Assembly (NCBI RefSeq): GCF_001613105.1
Contig: NZ_BDBS01000056.1
Coordinates: 1 to 64,000, forward strand
Direction of reading: 5' to 3'
Source of the DNA: Nocardia pseudobrasiliensis NBRC 108224
GTDB taxonomy: Bacteria > Actinomycetota > Actinomycetes > Mycobacteriales > Mycobacteriaceae
DNA: 64,000 bases
Position numbers and translations under genes: made by a program. The notes under the pieces were generated by a model, which saw only the letters and a list, made by a program, of their open reading frames with translations, had not been told where the DNA came from and made no database searches. The first letter of the stretch is position 1; each line of letters starts with the position of its first letter. This document shows, in pieces, positions 8,372 through 17,417 of the stretch.

Positions 8372-9451
8372 CTACGACAGGGCGGGTGGGACGGGGTGAC
8401 GGGTCGGCAGCATGAGGATGCCCAGCAGCCAGCCGAGCAGCCCGGCCATGATCGGCACGCCGGTCCACAACTCGACCACCGAGGGCACCCGCCCGGCCGC
8501 CGCGGCGGCGATCCCGATGTAGAGCGACCAGGTGAAAAACGCCGCGGCGCAGGAGAACCCCCAGTACACCCCGGGCCGCGCCGCGCACGGATCCAGGCAG
8601 AGGATGAGCAGATCCACCCCCACCGCGGCGATCACGAACGCCAGCAGGACGCTGAGATTGTGCCCGCCGGTCTCCGCGCCCGACACCACGACCACCGGCA
8701 GCATGGTCAGCGCGGCCGCGCCGAACGGCAGCCGCCAGCGACGGGCCAGAAACAGCAGCGGTAACAGCAGCACCGCCGCGGTGATCACCAGCGCCGCGGC
8801 AAGTTCGCGCACCGAGGCGTCGTCGGTGCGTGACAGGCCTTCGACGATCTGTACCGCGGAATAGGTCAGGGCGTTTCCGTAGCCGACGAATACGGTCACC
8901 ACCGCCGCGGCCAGTCCGGTGGTCAGCAGCGCGGGCCACAGCAGCCGCAGCGGCGGGGCCTCGCCCACCTCGGGGCGGCCCATCGCCGAGCGCACCGGCG
9001 AGGTGACCAGGACCAGCATCGAGGCCGCGAGTCCGAGATGGCCGGGCGCGAACAGCATTCCGATGCCCGCACCCGGGCCCAGGCAGGCGTGCCAGATCAG
9101 ATCCCCGGCCCCCGACAGCGCGAATCCGGCCACCGCGGCCACGGTGGATCGGTATCCCAGTGGCACGGCCGCGAATCCGCGCAGCCCGCCGCGGGTGCGT
9201 CGCCACACGAGCGCGAGCGTCCAGCCCGCGATCGCGACGAATCCGGTGTCGAACACCAGATGCCAGGCGGCGAAGAACGATCCGGGTTCCGGCGCGGCGG
9301 TGTGCGCCCCGGCGTCGAGGATCAGCCCGCCGACCATCCACAGCGCGGCCAGCGCGGTGACGGCGTCGTCGAGCGCGGTCGCGGGTAGCCCGCCGCGACG
9401 CGGATCACCCAGCACCGCCAGCATCCTCGTCCGCACGCCCACTACGCTCAC
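8372..9451 (-). CDS. Polytopic membrane protein of unknown function
   Basis: 359 residues with about nine to ten predicted transmembrane segments separated by short loops. No family is recognised. GTG 9451 was preferred over GTG 9457 because a TACCGT -10-like box lies exactly seven bases upstream, which is typical of leaderless actinobacterial transcripts. Conserved-looking features are an Asp/Ala-rich first segment (LILDAGAHTA) and a GAETGGHNLS loop in the middle. Neighbours do not suggest a role. Confidence 0.75.
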   Translation of the reverse strand: MSVVGVRTRMLAVLGDPRRGGLPATALDDAVTALAALWMVGGLILDAGAHTAAPEPGSFFAAWHLVFDTGFVAIAGWTLALVWRRTRGGLRGFAAVPLGYRSTVAAVAGFALSGAGDLIWHACLGPGAGIGMLFAPGHLGLAASMLVLVTSPVRSAMGRPEVGEAPPLRLLWPALLTTGLAAAVVTVFVGYGNALTYSAVQIVEGLSRTDDASVRELAAALVITAAVLLLPLLFLARRWRLPFGAAALTMLPVVVVSGAETGGHNLSVLLAFVIAAVGVDLLILCLDPCAARPGVYWGFSCAAAFFTWSLYIGIAAAAAGRVPSVVELWTGVPIMAGLLGWLLGILMLPTRHPVPPALS

Positions 9452-9524
9452 CGGCACGACGGTACCGAGTACGCCAGCTCACCGCATCCGGGTCGAACCG
9501 GCCCGCGGCGTGTCGAATTCGCGC

Positions 9525-9947
9525 CTACAGCGCGCCGAGATCGGCCGCGTACCAGTGCTCGGGTCGCAGCGCCACGACCGCCTGCTCACCGAATTCCTCG
9601 GCTTGGCGCAGATAGGCCGCGACCTTGTCCTCGGGTAGATACCGCCGCACCATATGCGTGTGCTGCTCGTCGGTGGCCGTGGTGATCCGGGTGACCGGAC
9701 CCTCGACGTTCACATACCGCACCGAAGGCTCCGACCGCTCGGCCATGATCGAGAACCGGCCCGCGGCCTTGATCAGTTCCATCTTCTTCGATTGCGGACC
9801 GGTCAGCACCCACAGCTCACCGCCGGGTTCGTAGTCATACCAGATCGGGACGGTCAGCGGCGCCCGGCCGGGCCCCGCGTCCACCGACAGGGCCCCGATA
9901 TGTGGTTCTGCCAGAAACAGTTCGCGTTCGTGCGGTGTCAACGGCAT
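9525..9947 (-). CDS. PPOX-class (pyridoxamine 5'-phosphate oxidase-like) flavin/F420 protein
   Basis: 140-residue split-beta-barrel protein. The start (PLTPHERELFLAEPHIGALS), PLTVPIWYDYEPGGELWVLT and the Arg-rich RFSIMAERSEP strand are typical of Rv1155-like PPOX proteins that bind F420 or FMN. The specific reaction is not predictable. ATG 9947 is preferred over the in-frame TTG 9956 because a TAGGTT box lies seven bases upstream. It is divergent from the sulfur/PLP operon that starts at 10054, so the two may share control. Confidence 0.85.
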   Translation of the reverse strand: MPLTPHERELFLAEPHIGALSVDAGPGRAPLTVPIWYDYEPGGELWVLTGPQSKKMELIKAAGRFSIMAERSEPSVRYVNVEGPVTRITTATDEQHTHMVRRYLPEDKVAAYLRQAEEFGEQAVVALRPEHWYAADLGAL

Positions 9948-9954
9948 GTTGATC

Positions 9955-9960
9955 AACCTA
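9955..9960 (-). promoter_or_regulatory. Leaderless -10 box (TAGGTT) of the PPOX gene
   Basis: TAGGTT on the minus strand is separated by seven bases from the ATG at 9947. In actinobacteria a TANNNT box six to seven bases before a start codon marks a leaderless transcript. No -35 is needed and none is clear. Confidence 0.5.
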
Positions 9961-10053
9961 CCAAACCCGTTGCCTGCGAGAACCTTCGAACGCGCCGGTG
10001 GAATGTGCGTATCGTGGTGGGGTCGGAGCAGACGAGCCGAAGGGAGCGTCGCG

Positions 10054-11295
10054 TTGCGGTCACCTGCGTCTTCGCCGATCCCCGTGCGGGCCGGCCGTGC
10101 GCTGTTCCCCGCCCTGGCCGAGGCCGCGGAAACCTACCTCGACAGCGCCTCCACCACTCAGAAGCCCCTGCCGGTCATAGAGTCGGTCGACCGATATCAC
10201 CGCAGCCGCACCGCGAACGCGGGACGCGGCGGCTACGGCTGGGCCACCGTACTCGACCGCGAGATCGAATCCGTGCGCGCGCGCACCGCCCGATTCGTCG
10301 GCGCGCGGCCCGAGGAGGTGGTGTTCACCTCCGGCGCGACCGCGGCGCTCAACGCGATCGCCCTGGCGTGGGGGCTGAGCGAACTCGCCGACGGCGATGA
10401 GATCCTCTACAGCCCGCACGACCATTCGGCCAATGTCTATCCCTGGCTGCGGCTGCGTGACGTGCTGGCCCGCTTCGGCCGCCGCGTCCGGCTGATCCCG
10501 TACCGGGTGACCGCGCTCGGCGAGGCCGACGCCGCGGATATCGCCGCCCGGATCACCCCGCGCACCCGGCTGATCACCGTCTGCCATCTGCATCACGTCT
10601 TCGGCGCGGTGAGCACGCTCCAACAGCTGCGGGCGCGCGTGGATCCGGCGATCCTGTGGTGTTTCGACTGTAGTCAGAGCGGCGGACACCTACCGCTGGA
10701 CGTGACGGAACTGGGCGCTGATTTCGCGGTGCTGTCGGCGCACAAGATGTTCGGTGCGCCGGGCACCGGGGTGCTGTACTGCGCGCGCCGGGTGCACGAG
10801 CGACTCACCACCTTCCTGCCCGGTGGCAGTTCCGGTGTGGCCGTGACCGATTCCGGGCTGCGCCCGACCGGTATGCCGCATCAGCTCGAGGGCGGCACGC
10901 ACAATATTCCCGGCATACTCGCCCTCGGCGCGGCGCTCGAAGTGCTCGAGGAATTCGGCATGTCCGCCATCGCCGAACACAATCGCCTGCTGACCCGGCA
11001 GCTGATCGAGGGTCTGCGCCCGCTGCCCGGGCTGCGCCTGCTGCCCGGCCCGGCGCACGCCGACCGCGAAATCGGTTACGGCATCGTCTCGTTCGCACTC
11101 GACGGCATCGGCGCCACCGACCTCGGCTTCGTACTGGCCGAATCCGGATTCCTCGTGCGCACCGGGGCCCACTGCGTTCCCGCCCGGGACGCGGGCGCGG
11201 ATTCGGTGCGGGTGAGCACCCACGTCTACACCACCGGCGACGACATCGACCGGTTCGTCCGATGTGTCGCCACGATCGCCTCGGAGGTCCGATGA
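10054..11295 (+). CDS. Cysteine desulfurase-like aminotransferase class V (SufS/CsdA type)
   Basis: 413 residues, fold-type I PLP enzyme predicted to take sulfur from cysteine as an enzyme-bound persulfide. It contains YLDSASTTQKP, the PLP lysine K231 in LSAHKMFG, the upstream CFDCSQSGGH aspartate region and the catalytic Cys374 in RTGAHCVPA, so the desulfurase chemistry looks intact. It starts at TTG 10054 behind GAAGGGAG; an upstream ATG at 10002 lacks a ribosome site. It is the first gene of four that overlap by one to four bases. SufBCD and isc genes are absent, so it more likely feeds the adjacent rhodanese, HMA and cysteine-synthase-like proteins than general Fe-S assembly. The product is unknown. 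Confidence 0.85.
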   Translation: MRSPASSPIPVRAGRALFPALAEAAETYLDSASTTQKPLPVIESVDRYHRSRTANAGRGGYGWATVLDREIESVRARTARFVGARPEEVVFTSGATAALNAIALAWGLSELADGDEILYSPHDHSANVYPWLRLRDVLARFGRRVRLIPYRVTALGEADAADIAARITPRTRLITVCHLHHVFGAVSTLQQLRARVDPAILWCFDCSQSGGHLPLDVTELGADFAVLSAHKMFGAPGTGVLYCARRVHERLTTFLPGGSSGVAVTDSGLRPTGMPHQLEGGTHNIPGILALGAALEVLEEFGMSAIAEHNRLLTRQLIEGLRPLPGLRLLPGPAHADREIGYGIVSFALDGIGATDLGFVLAESGFLVRTGAHCVPARDAGADSVRVSTHVYTTGDDIDRFVRCVATIASEVR

Positions 11296-12557
11296 GCACT
11301 CTCGGCTACGACCGCCGCGCCGCCTCCCGGGTGCTCGCCGGACTGGCCCATCCGGGCCTGTTCGCCGAGACGCCCGCCGCGATACCGGCCCGGGTCGAAT
11401 ACACCTGCGCGACAGTGCGTTCGGAACCGAACAGCCATCTGACCCTGTCGCAGCGGCTGTATCTGGAGCGGTTCATGCGCCCGTGCCGCCCCGACCAGGT
11501 CACCAGCGCGACCCACCGCATCGCCTGGACCGATTCCGACGGCGTCCCCAATACCGGCTTCTTCCGCACGGGCGGACTCGGGCCGATCGTACCGATCGCC
11601 ATGCGCGAGACGGTGCTGGCGCTGTGGCGCGCGCTGGCGGCCAATGCCGCTCTGGCCGCACGCGTTTCGACGGTTTCCGCCCGCGACCTGGCGGTGCTCG
11701 AAGGCACCACCACCGATCACGAGCCGATGGATATCTTCCGGGTCGGCATCGAGGCGTGCGGGCGGGCCCTGGCGCAGCACGCGCTGCTGGCGCGGTGGAC
11801 GCCCTACCGCACCCCGGCCGAATTCGCCTGCGGTATGCGCGATTCCGGCATCTTCTCGGCCGTGGCAACACGCTGGTACTGGGAGCTGCAGGCCTCGACC
11901 TATCGGCGCGGGATGATCCCGGTGATGTTCGCGACCCAGCCCGACGGGACCGTGCGCTACACCGCCGATACCGTCGCCACCCTGCGCGCGATGAAGGACG
12001 CCACCATCACCGACGCGCATACCGTCATGCGGCGCGCCACCACGACCGAGGGCCTGTCGGCGGCCGCGGCGATCGCGAAATATCACGACGATCTGGATCT
12101 GATCTCGCGCCAGTACGCGCTGCTGCCGCCCGGCACCCGTCCGGCCTGTCTGGCCGCCATGCCGCATACCGTCGACGGCGCGCACTACAGCGTGCTGCCG
12201 GTGGTGGTGGATCGGTTCGTGACGGTCTTCACCGCGATCGCGACGGACCTGTCGATCGTGGAGGTGGCGGGCGAATCGGCCGATGACAGCGGCGAATTGG
12301 CGGCCGAAGACCGGGTGTTCTACGTCCCGGACATGAACTGCAAACACTGCGTGCGCACCATCACCGGGGTGCTCGAGTCGATGCGGATCCGGGTGCACGA
12401 CATCGATCTGATCAGCAAGCGGGTGGTCGCCGAATTCCGCAGCCCGCGCAATCGTCAGCGCGCGTTCGACGCGCTGCGCGACGGCGGCTACAACCCGGTC
12501 ACCGCACGGCCCACCGCAACACCCGAGCGGCCGCAGGCCACGGAAACGGCCGTATGA
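11292..12557 (+). CDS. Unknown protein with C-terminal heavy-metal-associated (HMA) domain
   Basis: 421 residues. The ATG overlaps the desulfurase stop (ATGA). Residues 1-330 match no family I know; they contain several single cysteines (in EYTCATV, MRPCRPD, EACGRAL, FACGMRD, RPACLAA) and no membrane segment. Residues ~342-405 form an HMA ferredoxin-like fold with MNCKHC (Cys350 and Cys353), as in copper chaperones and P-type ATPase N-domains. The fusion suggests a soluble metal- or persulfide-handling enzyme or carrier acting with the flanking PLP enzymes. The role of the large N-terminal part is open. Confidence 0.85.
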   Translation: MSTLGYDRRAASRVLAGLAHPGLFAETPAAIPARVEYTCATVRSEPNSHLTLSQRLYLERFMRPCRPDQVTSATHRIAWTDSDGVPNTGFFRTGGLGPIVPIAMRETVLALWRALAANAALAARVSTVSARDLAVLEGTTTDHEPMDIFRVGIEACGRALAQHALLARWTPYRTPAEFACGMRDSGIFSAVATRWYWELQASTYRRGMIPVMFATQPDGTVRYTADTVATLRAMKDATITDAHTVMRRATTTEGLSAAAAIAKYHDDLDLISRQYALLPPGTRPACLAAMPHTVDGAHYSVLPVVVDRFVTVFTAIATDLSIVEVAGESADDSGELAAEDRVFYVPDMNCKHCVRTITGVLESMRIRVHDIDLISKRVVAEFRSPRNRQRAFDALRDGGYNPVTARPTATPERPQATETAV

Positions 12558-13984
12558 CGGCCGCTGTTCCGGCGCTCCCGGCGAAGATCCATCCGCTGGT
12601 GCGCGCGTTCCTCGACAGTCCGGATGCGGTGGCCGCGGCGGTGGACCGGTTCGGCTCGCCCGCGCATCTGCTGTTCCCGCAGGTCTATCTCGACAATCTC
12701 GCGGGCCTACGCCAGGTGCTGGACCGGCATCAGGTGCGGTATCGAATCTGCTACGCGCACAAGGTGAATCGGTCTCGGGCATTCCTACGCACCGCCGAGG
12801 CGGCGGGGATCGGCGTGGATGTGGCCTCGGCGCAGGAGCTGACCGCGGCGCTGGCCGCCGGATTCGGACCGGACCGCATCGAGGTGACCGGACCCAAAGG
12901 TATCGGACTGCTGCGGGAGCTCATCGCGGCCGGGGTGACGATCAATGTCGACAATCTGTGGGAACTCGAGCGGATAGCCGAACTCGCCGGTACGAAGACG
13001 CCTGTGCTGCTGCGCATCTCCGGATTCGCGGGCAGCGCGCCGAGCCGATTCGGCATCACACCCGCCGACGCCGAACACGCCCTCGCGCTCGCGGCCGCCC
13101 ATCGCGATCGGATCGGCTTGTGCGGCTTCGCGTTTCATATAGATTCCGGTGAGACCGGCGAGCGCGTGCGGGCGGTGCAGGAATGCCTGGGCCTGGTGGA
13201 ACGCGCCTACGGTTACGGCCTCGAGCCGACGGTCCTCGATATCGGCGGCGGGCTGCGGCAGGTGTTCACCGCCGACGCCGATCGTTTCGACGGCTACGTG
13301 GCGGCGCTGCGGGCGGCGCTGCTCGGCCGCGGGGAGCCGATGAGCTGGGGGAACAACACCTTCGGCTATCAGGTCGACGACACCGGCGTGCACGGCATCC
13401 CGATATTCCACAAATACGCCAATACCGTGCCCGCGACCCGCATGCTCGACGATCTGCTCACCGCCGCGCTCGACGCGCACGGCGGGCGCACCGTCGCTCA
13501 GGTGGCCGGGGAGAATCTGCTGGAGCTGTGGCTCGAACCGGGTAAATCGCTGGTCGACCACGCCGGAATCACCGTGGCCCGAGTCGAATTCGTCAAGACG
13601 GCCGCCGACGGCAGCACGCTGGTCAATCTGGATCTCAGCCGGGACAGCGTCACCCCGGCCGATCAGGAGGTGATGGTGGATCCACTGATCCTGCCCGGGG
13701 TGGCCCGGCCCGAGCCGAATGACCTCGCACCGGTGGGGGTGTTCTTCGCCGGGCGGCTGTGTCTGGAACGCGACATGATCACCAATCACAAGGTGTGGCT
13801 GCCGTACCGTCCGCGCGCGGGTGATCTGGTGGTGTTCCCCAATACCGCCGCCTATCACCAGGATCTGTCGGCCGCGATGGCCAGTAGGCATCCGCTGCCG
13901 CCGAAACTGGTGGTGACCCGCGACGACGGCGAATTCCGGATCCGCCCCGACCGTGACTACGAACCGGCGCTGGTGATGCCCTGA
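12554..13984 (+). CDS. Y4yA-like fold-type III PLP-dependent decarboxylase family enzyme
   Basis: 476 residues. It overlaps the previous gene by four bases. The N-terminal alanine-racemase-type barrel carries the PLP lysine K70 (CYAHKVNRS), a later HIDSGE and the phosphate-binding DIGGGLRQ. The C-terminal beta domain has ENLLELWLEPGKSLVDHAG and a cysteine-containing FFAGRLCLERD, as in ornithine/diaminopimelate decarboxylases. Overall it most resembles the Y4yA group known from a Rhizobium NGR234 plasmid, where, as I recall, it neighbours a cysteine-synthase homologue, as it does here. The substrate is unknown; decarboxylation of an amino acid made by the next gene is a reasonable inference. 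Confidence 0.85.
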   Translation: MTAAVPALPAKIHPLVRAFLDSPDAVAAAVDRFGSPAHLLFPQVYLDNLAGLRQVLDRHQVRYRICYAHKVNRSRAFLRTAEAAGIGVDVASAQELTAALAAGFGPDRIEVTGPKGIGLLRELIAAGVTINVDNLWELERIAELAGTKTPVLLRISGFAGSAPSRFGITPADAEHALALAAAHRDRIGLCGFAFHIDSGETGERVRAVQECLGLVERAYGYGLEPTVLDIGGGLRQVFTADADRFDGYVAALRAALLGRGEPMSWGNNTFGYQVDDTGVHGIPIFHKYANTVPATRMLDDLLTAALDAHGGRTVAQVAGENLLELWLEPGKSLVDHAGITVARVEFVKTAADGSTLVNLDLSRDSVTPADQEVMVDPLILPGVARPEPNDLAPVGVFFAGRLCLERDMITNHKVWLPYRPRAGDLVVFPNTAAYHQDLSAAMASRHPLPPKLVVTRDDGEFRIRPDRDYEPALVMP

Positions 13985-15309
13985 TGCGCTACGACCACAT
14001 CACCGATCTGATCGGCAATACTCCCCTGCTGCGACTGGATCCGGCCGCACACGGGCTGGCCGAGGTCGAACTGTACGCCAAGCTCGAATTCTACAACCCG
14101 TTCGGCTCGGTGAAGGACCGGGTGGCCTGGGGCATGATTCGCGACGATCTCGACGAGATCACCGCGGGCGGACAGGATTTCATCGAGGCGTCCAGCGGCA
14201 ACACCGCCAAGGCGCTGCGCATCCTGGGCGCGATGCGCGGTATCGGGCTGCGCGCGGTCACCAATCGGGTCAAGATCACCGAGGTGCGTGAACTGCTGGA
14301 GCTGTTCGGCACCGAGATCGAGGAGTTGCCCGGCCTGTCGGAATGCCCCGACCCGACCACGCCCAACAATGTGTACGCGGTGATCGAGGCGGAGCTGGCC
14401 CGCAACCCCGGCGCGTACTACTACCCCTCGCAATATACGAACGAGAAGAATATCGAGGCGCACTACCACGGCACCGGCCGCGAGATCCACGAGGATCTGG
14501 CCCGCGACGGCATCACCCGTATCGACTATCTGATCGGCGGTCTCGGCACCACCGGATCCACCCGCGGCACGGCCACCTATCTGCGCAAACATCATCCGGA
14601 TCTGCGCACGATCGCGGTGGTTTCGGAGCGTTCGGACTTCATCCCCGGCATTCGCTCGGAAACCGAGATGTGGGATGTGGGCCTGTTCCAACCGGAGTTC
14701 TACGATCGCATCGTCACCGTCGACTCCGCCCAGGCCGTCGAGGCCACCCTGAATCTCGCGCTGCGCCACGGGGTCCTGGCGGGTCCGACCAGCGGCGCGA
14801 GCTACGCCGCGGCGCTGGATGTCCTCGCGGGTGAGGAGTTCGCCGCCACCGACGGCCCCGCTGTCGCGGTCCTGATCGTCTGCGACCGCATCGAACCCTA
14901 TCTCTACTACATCAAGAAACGCCGCCCGGATCTGTTCGGCCGCACCGCATCCCGCCTACCGCCACCCACATCCGAGGAACTCGCCCGGGTCCCCGAATTG
15001 TCCCCCGAGGACCTCGCACGGATCCCGGACCCCGTCATCGTCGACACCCGAGGCGCGATGGCCTACCGGATCGGCCACGTCCCCGGCGCGATCAATATCC
15101 GCGACGACCAACTCGACGACATGTTCATCCAGGGCATCCCGTTCCCCCGCACCCGCCCGGTGATCTTCGTCTGTCCGGTGGGCGAGCTGTCGCGCCGCTT
15201 CGCCGCCCTCGCACGCCGCGATGGCCACGATGCCGCCAGCCTCGCGGGCGGCATCGTGGCGTGGCGGGATGCGGGAAAACCGTTGGAGTCCAACCGCTCA
15301 CCGCTGTGA
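13984..15309 (+). CDS. Cysteine synthase-like PLP enzyme fused to a rhodanese domain
   Basis: 441 residues. It overlaps the previous stop by one base (TGATG). Residues 1-320 are a fold-type II beta-replacing enzyme (CysK/CBS/SbnA type): PLP lysine K44 in NPFGSVKDR, EASSGNTAKAL, phosphate loop GGLGTTGSTRG and GPTSGASYAAA. Residues ~345-437 are a rhodanese domain (VIVDTRGAMAYRIGHVPGA) with active-site Cys397 in VCPVGELSRR. Such a fusion could pass persulfide sulfur to an acrylate intermediate, making cysteine, a thio-amino acid or a diamino acid. Together with the desulfurase upstream it makes a sulfur relay likely. It ends one base before the convergent rodA-like gene. Confidence 0.88.
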   Translation: MRYDHITDLIGNTPLLRLDPAAHGLAEVELYAKLEFYNPFGSVKDRVAWGMIRDDLDEITAGGQDFIEASSGNTAKALRILGAMRGIGLRAVTNRVKITEVRELLELFGTEIEELPGLSECPDPTTPNNVYAVIEAELARNPGAYYYPSQYTNEKNIEAHYHGTGREIHEDLARDGITRIDYLIGGLGTTGSTRGTATYLRKHHPDLRTIAVVSERSDFIPGIRSETEMWDVGLFQPEFYDRIVTVDSAQAVEATLNLALRHGVLAGPTSGASYAAALDVLAGEEFAATDGPAVAVLIVCDRIEPYLYYIKKRRPDLFGRTASRLPPPTSEELARVPELSPEDLARIPDPVIVDTRGAMAYRIGHVPGAINIRDDQLDDMFIQGIPFPRTRPVIFVCPVGELSRRFAALARRDGHDAASLAGGIVAWRDAGKPLESNRSPL

Positions 15310-15310
15310 G

Positions 15311-16777
15311 TCAGCGGGCGCGTTTGGTCGGGCTGGGGTGGCGGATGTGTTCGGTCATGGCCTCCGCGATCGGCGCGGGCGGCGGCGCGGCGGGGGTGGC
15401 CACCGAGCGCGCGTCGTGGGAGACGCGCATGAGCAGGGCGATGATGATGTAGTTGGCCAGCAGCGAGGAGCCGCCGTAGGACATGAACGGGGTGGTGAGG
15501 CCGGTCAGGGGTATGAGTTTGGTGACCCCGCCCACCACGACGAACAATTGCCAGCCCAGGGAGAAGGCCAGGCCCCCGGCGAGGAGTTTGCCGAAGGAGT
15601 CGCGGGTGGCCAGGGCGGCGGTGAAGCCGCGGATGGTGATCACGGTGAACAGCAGCAGGATCGCGGTGAGGCCGAACAGGCCCATTTCCTCGCCGATGGT
15701 GGCGATGATGAAATCGGTTTTGGCGAAGGGGACTTCCTGCGGGCGGCCGCCGCCCAGTCCCGCGCCCCACAGCCCACCGGTGCCGAGGCCGAACAGGCCC
15801 TGCGCGATCTGATAGCCGTTGGTGTAGTAGGTGGCGAAGGGGTCCTGCCACACGTGTACCCGCACTCGAACGTGCGCGAACAGCTGATAGGCGATGATCG
15901 CGCCGACGGCGAACATGGCGATGCCGATCAGCAGCCACGACGCGCGCCGGGTCGCGATGTAGACCATCGCCAGCACGGTCCCGAACACCAGCAGGGAGAA
16001 GCCGAGGTTCTTCTCGTAGACCAGCACCAGCACCGACACGAACGTCACCAGCAGCAGCGGACCCAGATCGCGCAGCCGGGGCACGGTGAAGCCGAGGAAG
16101 CGTTTGCCCGCGGCGCCGAACAGATCGCGATTGTCGACCAGGAACGCGGAGATGAACACCAGCAGCAGCACCTTGGCGAATTCGCCGGGCTGAATCGAGA
16201 AGCCGGACAGCATGATCCAGCTCTTACCGCCGTTGACCTCGCTGAACCGCGACGGCAGCACCGCGGGGATCAGCAGCGCCACCAGACCCGCCAGCCCGCA
16301 GGTGTAGGCGTATTTCGCGGGCTGGCCGTGATTGCGCACCACCGCCAGCACGAGCGCGAACAGCGCGATTCCCGCTGCGGTCCAGATCAATTGGTGCGCC
16401 GCGTCCGAGGAGGGCGCGGCCTTGCCCAGGGCCGCGGCGGTGGCGGCCTCGGCGCGGTCGAGGCGGTCGATGAGCACCAGCCCCAGCCCGTTGAGCGCGA
16501 CCACGCACGGCAGGATGACCGGATCGGCCTTGGGCGCCAGCACCCGCACGGCCAGATGCGCCAGCAGCGACAACCCCGCGAACACCGCCAGCGCGCCCTG
16601 CAGCGAACTCCCGTCGCCGCCGCCGGTCGCCGAGGACATGGCCAGCCCGGCCACACTCACCAGCGCCACCGCCGCCACACACAACACCAGCTCGGTGCGC
16701 CGCGGTTTGGGCAGGCCGATCGGCCCGGATACCGCACCGATCGGCCCCGATGCGAAGGACTCCCGAAACGCGCTCAC
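15311..16777 (-). CDS. FtsW/RodA/SpoVE (SEDS) family peptidoglycan polymerase, RodA-like paralogue
   Basis: 488 residues with ten or more membrane segments. It aligns in order with mycobacterial RodA (Rv0017c): GFSIQPGEFAKVLLL, EKNLGFSLLVFG, the large extracellular loop after VRVRVHVWQDPF, TDFIIATIGEEMGLFG and PLTGLTTPFMSYGGSSLLANY. SEDS proteins polymerise glycan strands with a class B penicillin-binding protein. The usual pknAB/pbpA/ppp neighbours are absent, so this looks like an extra, stand-alone copy. Its stop lies one base from that of the sulfur operon. Confidence 0.9.
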   Translation of the reverse strand: MSAFRESFASGPIGAVSGPIGLPKPRRTELVLCVAAVALVSVAGLAMSSATGGGDGSSLQGALAVFAGLSLLAHLAVRVLAPKADPVILPCVVALNGLGLVLIDRLDRAEAATAAALGKAAPSSDAAHQLIWTAAGIALFALVLAVVRNHGQPAKYAYTCGLAGLVALLIPAVLPSRFSEVNGGKSWIMLSGFSIQPGEFAKVLLLVFISAFLVDNRDLFGAAGKRFLGFTVPRLRDLGPLLLVTFVSVLVLVYEKNLGFSLLVFGTVLAMVYIATRRASWLLIGIAMFAVGAIIAYQLFAHVRVRVHVWQDPFATYYTNGYQIAQGLFGLGTGGLWGAGLGGGRPQEVPFAKTDFIIATIGEEMGLFGLTAILLLFTVITIRGFTAALATRDSFGKLLAGGLAFSLGWQLFVVVGGVTKLIPLTGLTTPFMSYGGSSLLANYIIIALLMRVSHDARSVATPAAPPPAPIAEAMTEHIRHPSPTKRAR

Positions 16778-16805
16778 GGCAACCAGTATGCGTGGGCCGC
16801 CGCGC

Positions 16806-17300
16806 TCAGCGTTTATCCAGAGCGCGAATGAGCAGATCCTTCATCTCGGCGACGTTCTCCTCGATGGACCGTACCCGGGCATTGGTGTCGTCCAGTTTGA
16901 CGGTGAGTCGCTGTTCCACCCCGTCGATCTTGTCATCGAGCCGCGTCCGGACACGATTGATCCTCGTGTCCATGACATCGAATCGTTCGCGAGTCTGCAC
17001 GCTCAGCGTGTTGATAGCTTGCATGGTCGCCTTATGCCGCTCGTCGTGTTCGGCAAGTCTCTGATCGATCGCCTCGAACCGGCGATCGTGCTCGAGGAGC
17101 TGTCGGTCAACCTCGTCGAACCGGCGATCCATGGTGTCGAACCGACCGTCATGGTCGGCAAGCCGCCGATCCACCGAATCCAGGCGTTCGAGGATCTGTC
17201 TGTTCGACGCCAGCACGGCACTGATGGCGGCTTTGCTCTCCGCGCGATCGGCTTCCAACGCCGCGACACGGACCTCGAGTTCGGGAAGGCTGGCCGGCAT
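16806..17300 (-). CDS. Coiled-coil protein of unknown function
   Basis: 164 residues, almost wholly predicted coiled coil. Residues ~35-90 repeat an RRFxxxDxRLxEHD-like unit several times, with Asp/Arg alternation, and the rest keeps heptad hydrophobics to the end (NVAEMKDLLIRALDKR). There is no signal or membrane segment. It lies 28 bases upstream of the rodA-like gene on the same strand and could be co-transcribed with it, which would suit a cell-wall scaffold, but that is only inference. Confidence 0.75.
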   Translation of the reverse strand: MPASLPELEVRVAALEADRAESKAAISAVLASNRQILERLDSVDRRLADHDGRFDTMDRRFDEVDRQLLEHDRRFEAIDQRLAEHDERHKATMQAINTLSVQTRERFDVMDTRINRVRTRLDDKIDGVEQRLTVKLDDTNARVRSIEENVAEMKDLLIRALDKR

Positions 17301-17417
17301 TCCGCGAGTTTATCGGCGAGAGCGGGCGGCGAACAGCGACAAACCCACAGCCGCACCCTTTATGACCAAGATCGATCCAATTGCCCTGGTCGCCATCCGA
17401 AATGGCAGTATGACGTG

